Shown: in pieces, positions 16,815 to 27,549 of the stretch
Layout: each line of letters opens with the position of its first letter
Numbering within the stretch: position 1 is the stretch's first letter
Source: Lithospermum erythrorhizon
Lineage: Eukaryota; Streptophyta; Magnoliopsida; Boraginales; Boraginaceae
DNA: 64,000 bases
Assembly: GCA_019722365.1 (NCBI GenBank)
Contig: JADFUC010000954.1
Span: forward strand, 186,001-250,000
Direction of reading: 5' to 3'
Translations under genes and position numbers: made by a program
Notes under the pieces: generated by a model
Database searches by the model: none
The model's input: only the letters and a program-made list of their open reading frames with translations
What the model was told of the DNA's origin: nothing

Positions 16815-19800
16815 ATGGCAAATATTGAAGAAGGAGATTTTGGTAGAAACAATGAAGAATCGGCCACTTTTTGGACTTCGACCGAGTTTGTCCAAATCAC
16901 ACAAAAGGTTTGTTGTACACATTTTTTTTTTTACGTTTAATAATCACTCAATAAAACACTATTTTTTGTACTCGTAATTTAGGATTAGAGGATGATGCTC
17001 GAATAAAAACATAGTTTCATCACATAATAAAAGCAACTTAACAATTGTTTTAGAGAATGTTTTTTGGGTAATGAATTGATATAAATAACTTTGTGATCAG
17101 ATGATTGCTGAGTTAATTGGCACATACTTCTTGGTATTCGTTGGTTGTGGAACGGTTGCTTTGAATAAAATAAATGAAGGTTCAATAACATTTCCAGGAG
17201 TATGTGTGGCTTTTGGTTTGACGGTCATGATTATGGTATACTCAGTAGGTCATATTTCTGGTGCTCATTTAAATCCTGCGGTCACAATTACTTTTGCCCT
17301 CTTTCGCCATTTTCCCTTCAAACAGGTGTGATAAGTTTGAAAATAAATTAGTTTCTAAAGTTTATGTTTAAAGTTTATCAAAGGTCTTTGAATAATGTTA
17401 TTCGTTAATTAAATATCAATATAGTAATTAATAAAAATGATTTAATATCTATATGAAATGTTTTGAAGCACGAGTTATATCGGCAACGATATCAAAAGTC
17501 TCAATATTATAGATAGTACTTAATAAGTATAACTTTCTTTCCGGTTTTTCTAATCATACCTTAAAAATGTCACACTCTAATAATACTATAATATTGGAAT
17601 TATGTAACATTTGTGTAACTTACATATTGTTAAATCTTACTAATGATCTTCTATCTCAAATAGTTGGAGAATTAAGGTTTATAGAGGTAAAAGTCATTCA
17701 TAGTATTTGAGAGGAAGGCTTTTCTACTTTCGGGTTTTCGTTCAGTATTCGATTATTAACGTTCAATTCAGTACGCTTCAAACACAGAAAATTGTGAGAA
17801 TTTGGTCATTCGAAAGTTGGTGTTCGTTAAAACACTAACGTGAGGGGTATTTTAGTCAAAATAATAACTTTTTAGTGAAATGACAATTTTGCCACTTAAT
17901 GAAACTTATAACTACTACTGAATAGGGAGGCAAAATAGTCATTTCACATGGCGATTTTATAAGGGAAGGGGGTGATAGAATCGATATCGGACAAATATAG
18001 AAAACTTGTTTAAAAATGTTACCTTCTAATAAAAACTTGTTGCAAATTCGTTTGGAAGGTTACCCAGCGGATATATCCATTGTGAACTGGATTCTTGAGA
18101 CCCAAAATTTTCTAAGCAGTTTTGTGCGTCAATTTGTAAAGTTATGCATTAAGCTTGTTGTCGATTAGCCGTTTTACTGACGGTTTATTTTGCCCGTAGC
18201 CACGAATCCTTTTTCTAATAGTGAAAGGACGAATAAGTTAATTTTTGAATAAATAAATGGTATTTTTTTTTACGAATACACCCCTCGTTCACCACTTGGG
18301 TACTTCCACATATATATTGCTATAATTACCCTTATAAAATACTCCGTATAAGTTAATGGTATGATAGGATTTTGGTTTAAGTGCTTAAAATGAAACAGAA
18401 GCACAAAACTTAAACATGATATTTTCATATTTATCCACTTCAAGTTTTGTTTCTTTAAGTTTTAACTTCATATTTATTAATTATTAAATTATCTTTCTCT
18501 CTAAAAATCTAAAGTTAGACGAAAATATTAGTATCTTTTTAATTAATAATTAAAGCTCTTAATTGATAAGCTCGTCGGAGTTTCAATAGGAATTAACTAC
18601 TATTAAATAATAATATATTTTATGTTTTTATTATTGGCTATAATAGGTATTAATTAAATAATCATATGATTTGTATAGAATTATTACTATTATTATTTAT
18701 TATTATGCAAAACTATTGTTATTATTATTATTATAATATGTATTAGTTAAATAATCATATGCTTGGTATAGAATTATTATTATTATTATTATTGTTATTT
18801 AATTCCCCATATATATGAATTTTATACATTGACATCCCTGAAATTTAAAATTATACTAATTTAGCGGAGCATAAAAAACAAATAATTCGATGATATTATA
18901 TTGAGGATCAATTAGTCAATATATTTAGTCGAAGGGCAAATGCAAATTAATAAAGTAATATGTTTATCTCTACATGGACATATCAATTTGGTATAGTTGA
19001 TATATTTTCTTCCCGATGCGATTACAAATTATGTGCTTAAGTGGATATGATTCTGAAATGTCACATTATTCGTGGATATTTGACACAATTCTGGTGACAA
19101 ATTAATGTAAGCATTCTTTTATATGCTTTTGATATTATTATTATTATTATTAACTATCCATTTGAATCATAATAGATGTTAACTACTAATAATTTTAGTT
19201 TTAGCTTAACAAATAATGAAGTAAAGTCATATACGAGGAATTAGGATTCACGATAAATTATTTCCCTCATAAGAACAATGAGCGAAATTCAAGCATATTG
19301 AATATCACATTGTTTAGTAGTCATTAATAGAAGTAGCAAATTTCTTCGTTCTCTTCCAACTTTATGTGGTAACAAAATCATAAAGTAAAACATATAAGTC
19401 GAATACCAAATTATTTCTTTAATATTATCATTATAGATAATTGTTCGAGTTAGTTGATGAGTGAGTGAGGAAGTGCAGAAACGTATTAATATGATTAATG
19501 TGTCGTGTAAAAATAATTCTTTTCTTTTTCTTAGTTGGAGAAAAGAGATGATATGTTTAAATTGAGAAGATCTTCATGCTTTTATAGCCCAATTATACAT
19601 TAAATCAGTATAATTGTATTTGATTAATTATTATTGAATAATGTAATTTTGGATGTTAATATTATATTACTAATGTTTATTAAAAAAATATTATTACATA
19701 TCGATTGACATATATTATTTAAATTTATAAAAACTTATTATTTTGTTGAATATGTATTAATAGTAATATATTAGCAAGTAATTTAAATAATATACTAATA

Positions 19801-22095
19801 AAAAAGTACACTTGAAATAAAATGTACTAGAAAAGTAAAATAGAACACATAGTAACTCATAAAAGTAACTTAGGTCATCTTTATAAACTTTATACTAATG
19901 ATCTTTTAAAAAAAATTTAAATAAAAATAAAAAGTCAAAGGAAGAATGATTTCGAATTAAGCATAAAAAATGTATGTCGAATATTTGAATAATCGATTCG
20001 TGTAGATGCGTCGCGCGTCCTCTTTTCAGTATTGAAAAGTGTGAAAGCGTTCTGTGCTTGATTAAAAGTCTGCTGCTTGCGGGGATATAGGATAAACGTT
20101 AATCGGCGGGGATTTCGCCGATTGATCGTGGGGCCCAAATTTGTCGTTTAGCTAACGTCTGAAATTATTTCGTTACCACAGTTGCTTTCACAGGTTGAGG
20201 AACTGCAGGGGCATTATCTATATTCAATCCGCCCCACTCATAATTGATGAAAATATATAAATTTATGATATTTATAATAAATTATACTATTAATATGACC
20301 ATTTTAATTTATCACTCTTATATGTGCCAATAAAATGGAGACATCATTAATGTTTACCTAGGGAAAAAATCACATCAATAAAAAACTCTGATCCAAATCC
20401 ATTAATATGTTTTCCAATAAATATGTACTCCGTATTATGGCAAAGTTGATCAGTAGTACACATAATATGTTTTCTTTTAAAATCTTGGTAGGTACCACTG
20501 TATATTGTTTCTCAGTTGATAGGATCAATCCTTGCAAGTGGAACATTATATCTTCTACTTGATCTCAAAGCTGAGGCCTTCTTTGGAACTTCACCAGCTG
20601 GGTCTAACCTTCAATCTTTGATTATGGAATTCATCGCTTCATTTCTCCTCATGTTCGTCATATCAGGGGTCGCTACAGATAATAGATCAGTAAGTAGTAA
20701 TGTGATTGATAAATTAATTACTCTACAATCTTCAATAATGAATTAGGTTCTTTGTCTTAAAGTTGAGTTACTCGTCAATTTGGTGTAGGTAAATATGATA
20801 TGACTACGATTTGGTTCCACAAGTTAGTGCGAGTGTTGAAAATTTTGTTTGTATAAATGATGTCGTAATTTTGTAAAAAAATGGACAAACCCCTTAATTA
20901 CTAACATGGTGCGTTTAGGCGAAAAAATTTAGTTGTTTCATTTGTATGGATCAAATAAATTGCAGCATCACGTACATCAAATATTAAATTTGGAATATTG
21001 CAACTAAGTAAGACCATTCGAACACACTTATTAAGAATAAATTGACAATTAACTCACTAAATGTTTTGAACGAGGCTTTTCAATTTTATCGGTTTTCTAT
21101 ACTAAATTAAGTAGCCCAAATACATAATTTTGGATTTTTTATACATAAGCTCATGGTATCTAAAAGAAAGTACAGTATTAGGGCTATAAAATTTGGTGCA
21201 AAACAAAAAATAATTTATCTTACTCGAATTCACAAAAATTGTCACTTTTGATTTTTGGTTGTATAGCTATAGCTTGATCGTATATATTTTTTGTTTGTAT
21301 TTTATAATCTTGATGGCTATGTCGATTAAAAATACGATTAAAGCTAACTTTTCAATTGATATAGTATTTTTATCAAATATTATCTAATAACTAATGAAAT
21401 ATATTTAGGTGAATTCCTCATAAAAATGAAGCGATTTTGCGGATGGAGGGAGTATTATTTAAGAAACATTTTGAAATTTTAAGCTTAAAGAACTATTTCA
21501 TACTCTCTATATACATGCAACCCGTTCTAATAATATAAACTTTTTAACAAATTTGTTATATTGTTCACAGATCGGAGAATTAGCAGGAATTGCCATTGGA
21601 ATGACAATACTCGTAGGTATTCTCGTAGCAGGGTAAGAACATAGATTAAACTGTTACAAAAATATTGCCTATATACTAAAATATTCTAACTCATACTAGT
21701 AAATGATATACACAAATCTCAAATTTTAATCTCATAAAGTTTTAAACAATTGAAATAAGTTTAGTATATAAGATTTTTACTATTCTTGAGATTGTTGAAT
21801 AAAAATTTGAGATCGATATAAAATAGTTTCGTTTATTATTTTTAAATTATGGGTCCAACCTGGTTACAGTACTATATCTGGAGGATCATTGAATCCAGCA
21901 AGAAGTCTAGGGCCAGCAATAGTGATGAATCAGTACAAAAGCATATGGGTATACATGATTGGTCCTTTATTGGGTACCATGGCTGGTGGATTTACCTACA
22001 ATCTCATTAGATTCACTGAAAAACCACTCAGAGAAATCACAAAAAGTTCAACATTCCTCAAGAGCTACTCAAGGAAACCATCAGATGCATCTTAG
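16815..22095 (+). CDS. NIP: NIP-type aquaporin (nodulin-26-like), complete, 5 exons
   Basis: A six-helix membrane channel for water, glycerol or metalloids. Exons 16815-16907, 17101-17325, 20492-20689, 21571-21632, 21870-22095 (GT-AG, in phase) give 267 residues. Seen: a short hydrophilic N-terminus; MIAELIGTYFLVFVGCGTVA (32-51, helix 1); VYSVGHISGAHLNPAV with the first NPA (89-91); ILASGTL (helix 3); ISGVATDNRS; then IGELAGIAIGMTILVGILVAG and GGSLNPARSLGPA with the second NPA (201-203). NIP-type phrases such as VMIMVYSVGHISG, ISGVATDNR and GELAG place it near NIP1. Predicted ar/R filter by alignment: F69 (H2), I189 (H5), G198 (LE1), R204 (LE2), instead of the NIP1 W-V-A-R. The C-terminus is Ser/Lys-rich and could be phosphorylated, as known for nodulin-26. 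Intron 2 is 3.2 kb and repeat-bearing. Confidence 0.93.
17326..20491. other. NIP intron 2 (3.2 kb) with microsatellites and repeat fragments
   Basis: Very AT-rich. It holds TTA microsatellites at about 18690-18800 and 19130-19150, a fragment related to the 27.6-29.3 kb array (17878-17953), and a GC-richer island at 19950-20170 with a perfect 8-bp-stem hairpin at about 20100-20123 (AATCGGCG, loop, CGCCGATT). No coding frame was recognised; 19935-20138 on the minus strand is open but featureless. Confidence 0.6.
17878..17953 (+). repeat. Isolated monomer fragment of the 27.6-29.3 kb tandem family
   Basis: Reads GAAATGACAATTTTGCC, then ATGAAACTT, then CTGAATAGGGAGGCAAAATAG and TCATTTCAC. The same words occur in the same order in the array at about 28670-28745 (AAATGACAATTTTGCC, ATGAAACTT, CTGAATAAGGGAGGCTGAA). 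Confidence 0.6.
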
Positions 22096-23440
22096 CTTGA
22101 GAATTTTAAGATTATTGGTGGAGGAAATGGTCGAGGGCCTCACACCATTAAATTATATTGACTAGATAAATCATGCTTTTGGGGGTACAATTAATAAGGC
22201 TGATGCTTTGTTCAAAGCAAGAACAACAAGAACTGAATGCTACTTACCAAAATATGGAATTTTTTTATTATGAAAGCAGGAATATGATTGTAAATTCTGC
22301 CCCATCTAAATTTATGAAACTTCTTCAGCTGTAAAAAAATGACTTATGCAATATTAACTCAATCTATTCTTTGTTTGCTAGATAAATGCAAAAAAATTGT
22401 AGTATTCCAAACATAATCTGGTCCGTCTAAAAGTACACATATAATTGTTATCGTTTGACAATGATCGCAAAAGAAAAGTTTAGCGGAATTGTAATAAAAT
22501 TGACGTTTGCGAATAAGCGAACTTCGTTTTCGGATCGATAAAAAACACCAAATTAAAATTGATTAACAGTTCTAAGAAAACATAAAAAATAGAACCATAT
22601 GATAAAAATGATTAGTGGTGGTGATGGCGATGGTGACGGAGGTGGGGTGGGGGGAGTTTGAGGTGGAGTGTCGTTAGCCCTAGAGCGTCATCGTCGTCGT
22701 CGGCTGACATCGTTTTTGGAGTGAAGTCGAGGTTGATCATGGTGGGGGTGGGGGTCGGTTTTTGTGGCATAGAGGAAGAATGAGGAGTGAGGTTTGGGGT
22801 TGGGTTTGGTGTGGTTTGGGGTTGGGCAGTGGGGTGGGGAGGAAGGAGGGTGGAGCCGTGAGGCGTGAAGGTGGTGGTGTTCTTCGGTATGAGTGATTGA
22901 AAAGCAGTATTATCGAAATAGGATAATTGAAGTATAAAGTGCTTGTCAAGCGAGGTATTATCAAGAAATAGGATAATCGAAGTGTAAAAATTAATAAATA
23001 TTAGTGATCTTTAATGGTCATTTGTCCTAATTTAAATGTATGTGTTATTCATCTAGAAAGTTTTCCAATTTATCGCATTAATCTTTTTTTACTAAAGATG
23101 CGAGATGTCCAATAATCGTGATTCCTCATTTATCAACATGATAAATCGAATAGTTGATGCTTCGATTAGCCGTAAAATGTCTAACTATTATATTGCATTT
23201 TGTTGTTACATTAGTTATTTTGATACTAAGGAGCCATATCTTATGTGATTACAAGATTTTAGTTAGGAATTTGTTTACACGTTTTTTTATAAATCAGATT
23301 TATGAAATCAGTCATCCAAAGCAATTTCCCAATAAAGCGAGGGAGTATTTATGCCTTTTTCGCATTTTTTTAAGTAGGGTATTACTATAGTAATTTCACA
23401 TTTATTTATTTAGTTTTTTTAAAATATGAAAATGAATCAG
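22096..23440. other. Region downstream of NIP, G-rich island at 22.6-22.9 kb
   Basis: The NIP 3' UTR is followed by an island at 22610-22870 where the plus strand is strongly G-rich (GGTGGGG, GGTGGGGGTGGGGG, GTGGGGTGGGGAGG). The minus-strand frame at 22737-22964 is a Pro-rich translation of this bias and is not taken as a gene. A four-tract G run at about 22818-22839 fits a G-quadruplex pattern. Confidence 0.4.
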
Positions 23441-24850
23441 TTACGTATAAACAGTTTTTTCTTTTTCTTTTTTGCGGTTTTTTTCTTAAGTTGAATTCTT
23501 GCATTTTTTTTTTTGAATTTTCAAATTTTCGATTATATATCTTTGTGCCTTTTTTATTTTACAGTCTTCCACTCCAGTTATTTATTTATCTCTTTATTTT
23601 CATCGACTCATATTGTGCTGCTTTGTATTATTATGCCTTCTAATCAGTGTTCAAATGGTACTTATTGTTTCATATATTGTATTATGTCTTTGTTGTTTTT
23701 TATAGTTTATCTTTTATGATCGTCATGTTTTTTTCACTTGCTTTTAAAATTTTATTTTATGCAATTGGTTCTAATCATTTTGAGATTGGATGTTCAAGCA
23801 ATTCCATGAAACCAGGTATTTCTTGTTTTATTTTAGTTTGTTCATCCCTTTTGTTACATTATGTGATTTGAGTTTCAGTTAACTTATATTGCATGCTTGA
23901 GTTTTAGAGTGTCATGATATGATCGTAATAATAACAAATGGTAGCCTTTTGTTCACTTTTGTTGGTCGTGTAATGTTTTATATATTCTTTGATATATGAA
24001 CATAAATTTTAAGTTATTATATAGCCTTTGTGTTACTTGTTTTCATTATATTTTTTTGTATTTCATTTATTTATATTTTTTCAATTTTTTAGCCGTAACT
24101 TACAATTGCTAAAAATATCTGACCTTTTGTATTACTATCTATGATTGTTGCATGTGCATTATATATTATTTTGATGTATGAACATAAATTACAACTTCTT
24201 TTAGCCATTGTTTTACTTGTTTTTTTAAGATGTACTTGTTTCATTTTTTTTTTTCTTTCTTTCAATTTCTTGTTATAAATAATATTAAAAAACAACCTTT
24301 ATTTTGATTGTCTATGATTGTCTCTAATATTTTTATATAGTTCAATTTCTTCTTGTTTTTATTAGTTTAGTTTATTTTCTATGTCTATTCTTTTTTTCTT
24401 TTTTTTGTGTTAGGCTGCTTCTTTTGCATAGTGCCATCTTAATATTTTATGCTCTATTATTTATTGCTTTCACATAATAGCATAATATGGTCATTATGTT
24501 AATTTTGTGTATTGAATGAAATCTTCCTTTTCTGCGGACATCCATGGTTGTGTTTACTTTTTATATAGACCAATTGATACTTGTATTCATTTAAATTGTT
24601 TCTTTTATGTGTCATTATTTTTTTTGTTTAGATTGGTACCTTTGCATTTTGCCATTATAATTATTCCTATTATTTGTTGGTTTCAAAGAATAGCATAATA
24701 TGACCATTGTGTTCATAATGTTTGGTGTTTGTATTCTTAACATTTGCAGATTTAGGATTTCCTTTTTTTTTTAATGTTTATTGTGGAGCACATATAGGTT
24801 TAAAAAAACTGACGTTAGGTAAATGATTTGTAAAGACTTGGCGATTTCGA
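23440..24850 (+). mobile_element. Decayed 5' part of a FAR1/MULE-type element (related to 38.5 kb)
   Basis: Words here parallel the sequence upstream of the FAR1-domain pseudogene. GCCTTCTAATCAGTGTTCAAATGG at about 23635 matches GGCTTCTAATCAATGTAGAACTGG at 38611. 'caagcaattccatgaaaccaggtatttcttgtt' (23795) matches 'caaacaattctactgtacctagtatgtcttgtt' (38765). The T-rich text between them is also alike. No DNA-binding domain follows here. Interpreted as a second, deleted copy. Confidence 0.35.
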
Positions 24851-24908
24851 CTTTGCGAGACTTTTCTGGCGCGCATTGATGAAGCGAAGTCTCGGAAGTC
24901 GATTCTAG

Positions 24909-25352
24909 TTACTGTACAGTTTTGTGATTCCAGTGCTGCCAGGTCATCGAGTTTATCTTTTTGGTTGCCCTCAAGAGTTTGTAAACACGATTGTATATCT
25001 CATGATGAGTTTCAAAACTTTTGTCTTTAACCTTAATCCCGATTTGGGTGTGTTTTGCCTCAAAGTTATTGTGACCCGTTGACAAGAAGAATTTAAAACT
25101 GCTTCCGTTTGAATATGTAGAATACCTCAAACAGTTGTGTTCGGTTAAATACGGCGTTCGTTTCACCTGTTTCCACCCGAAGGGTTATCGTGATGTCTTG
25201 TTCGGATAACCGGTACTTTTCGGGTTTTCTCCTAGATTACCTCCATCTTGTTCATTTTCTTCTAGTTCTGAAAGCCCCAAACTAAATATAGGCAGATCAT
25301 CTATTTTGGCTTCATGTTGATGCATGTATTCTTCAATTTGAAAGAATGACAT
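24909..25352 (-). pseudogene. Unrecognised minus-strand coding remnant with a TATA-like upstream element
   Basis: An ATG at 25352 opens a 55-codon acidic frame (starts MSFFQIEEYMHQHE, contains ELEENEQDGGN) ending at 25185. After a frame change the same strand stays open to 24909 (contains FFLSTGHNNFEAKHTQIG). On the minus strand GTATAAATAATGAG lies about 65 bases before this ATG. Either a frameshifted transposon-associated gene or chance. I do not recognise the family. Confidence 0.22.
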
Positions 25353-26759
25353 TGTGGAGACTGATTAATTTGTAAGAGCACACTAAAAATATAATAATAA
25401 GGTGCAATCTCATTATTTATACTCCACGAAATATAAATTTGTAAGAGCTCGATAAAACAGCTTTTTTACACTAATAGGTGCGATCCTCGCGACGCTGCTC
25501 ACACAATGAGATTTATAAGTGCACACTTCAAATATCTTTGCCCGAACGCAAACAACTCTTTCCGTGGCGCCTTGAATTGTTATGCGGCCCGACATAAACA
25601 ACCTTTTAAAAGCCAATTTCTCGGTCTATAAACAACCTTTTAAAATTTAATTGCTCGATCAATAAACAGCACTTTTCAGCGATGGAGTGCAAATAAAATT
25701 CTTTCGATCCCCATTTACATCGAAAGCTAATTATAGGGGATTTATATCCTTACAAGCCGTGGAACAACCATTATTTTATTTTTTATTATTTTTTTTTTTT
25801 TTAAGATACAGAGATATTGATAGTTGACAAAGCCTTTGAGAAACCACTAATTTAGTATTCAAAGCTATGACATTTTGTCACATAATTCGATTTGAGATTG
25901 ACTGATTGTGTCAATTTTATTAATTCAGAAGATTGATAATTTTAAGCAAATATTTGATTCAATTTCAATAATTCTAAATTATCCTAAAACTGAAGCATTA
26001 ACACAAAGTCTATTAATTTGCACTAAAAATGGTTAGTATCACCAAAGCTATGCTCTGAACATGAAATTTACCAAAATTAATTTCACTGAAAACGGAACCA
26101 ATACATGCATTTAAACTAAATTACGACGAAATTAAATTTCACAAAGTTATCATACCAGCATAAATTGCCAAATTTAACATGATGATACACAAAATTTATG
26201 CTCACAAACACCAAATTCTGAAATTTATAGATAATTGCATACTTGTTTACCGTGTATCTGAACTAAGTAATCATAACATGCATGTTTAGATAATTGAACA
26301 CAGTAATCCTTACCCTTGTGTTTTTGCGGTCGTGGCCATGCTTTTCTTGATTTCTTGTTTTAGATTGAGAAGTTTGCTTCCTAGTAACCTTTCTTCTTTT
26401 CATTTGAATTTGTAGTTGTTTGGTTATAAGAGTGAGTTAGGGTTAATTTTGTAGTTTTGGTTACTTATTTTCAAGGATCGATTACAATGGTGGGAGTGGG
26501 AGGTTGTGATCAGTTTCTTAGTGTTGTAGGTTATGACATTTAGTGTAATTTAATGCTTTGAATATGCATGTCAAAATGATAATAGTGGGAAGTGGGCGTG
26601 AAGATTTGGATGAGGAGCGAGGTTGTTTGAAAAAATGAGGTGCTTTTCTATTTTTTTTAATCCGATTTTTCTAGTAATGTATGAATTTACTATCTTGACC
26701 TTAGCAAACATCCAACTAAACATGTATAAGCTCCTAGAAATTAATCTAGATACTAAAGC

Positions 26760-26985
26760 GTAATTTTTTCCATTCTTTTGTTCGAGCTCCTCAATGAGTT
26801 GTCGGAAACTTGAAGCAATTTATAACATAATTTGGAATAGTAGCTACAACCGACTTGACCAAAATCTCCCTCCCTGCTTGTGAAAGAAACTTCCCACTTT
26901 TCAAAATTCTGAGTTTTTCCTTTGGCTTACTTTGAAACAAGCAAGAAAGACATCCTTGCTTGATCCACTTGATAACAAACTGCAT
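26760..26985 (-). pseudogene. LINE (non-LTR retrotransposon) reverse transcriptase fragment, degraded
   Basis: The minus-strand frame reads LSQAGREILVKSVVATIPNY followed by CFKFP. This matches the conserved stretch AGKE(V/I)LIKAVxQAIPTYxMxxFKLP at the C-terminal end of plant LINE reverse transcriptases. A one-base frameshift just after CFKFP leads to a stop; the other frame continues D-N-S-L. No flanking endonuclease or further RT blocks were found. Clearly a dead fragment. Confidence 0.7.
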
Positions 26986-27277
26986 TATAAAACTTCACCT
27001 GTTTAGGATGGGATCACTAAGTCAGGCATTTGTATTTTTGAAACTTTAGTCATGAGGATATATAAATCTTGAGCAGCCCTAGGAGCATTAGCCGGCAAAT
27101 ATAAATGCCAAAGGTTGCAGACTGATCAATAACATCTTGTCGTCCATCAGGCTGGGGTGGGGCATTAACTAATATTGAATCGAAAAACTTCGAATGGATT
27201 ACATTCGGATAGAAAAATCACCAGATTTTTTCGCGAATGGGACAGCACTTAAGTCTGAAAGCATTAGAATGGTTTGA

Positions 27278-27545
27278 TTTTTTCTCCCAGGGAACATGAT
27301 ACTTAATATGCTAATACTAGGGGAGCATTGAGAAAAAAAGCTGAAACGGATTCTGCAAATCGTGATTATGCTAATATTAGGGGGCATTAGAAAAAAAAGA
27401 AGTGAGCAGTTTGATTCATATAAGAAAAATCATCGTTTTTTCTCTTTTTGAATGAGACCCTTAGTACAAAAAGCATTAAGTCGGCGATTTTCTCCCAAAA
27501 CATCATAGTTATGCTAATATTAGGGAACCTCCAGAAAAAACTTCA
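27278..27545. repeat. Short degenerate tandem repeat (TATGCTAATATTAGGG units)
   Basis: TATGCTAATACTAGGGG (27307), TATGCTAATATTAGGGGG (27367) and TATGCTAATATTAGGG (27510) are each followed by 'agaaaaaa'. 'tttttctcccag' / 'gattttctcccaa' precedes the first and third. Copies are irregularly spaced. Confidence 0.5.
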
Positions 27546-27549
27546 GAAT

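Noticed and set aside
21410..21460. Stowaway MITE in NIP intron 3 (GGATGGAGGGAGTATTA)
   Set aside because: Only one terminus is visible; no inverted left end was found in the intron.
22737..22964. Minus-strand Pro-rich open frame
   Set aside because: It is only the translation of the G-rich island; there is no signal peptide, domain or plausible start context.
27199..27387. 62-codon minus-strand frame
   Set aside because: Falls inside the short tandem repeat; composition-driven, no homology recognised.
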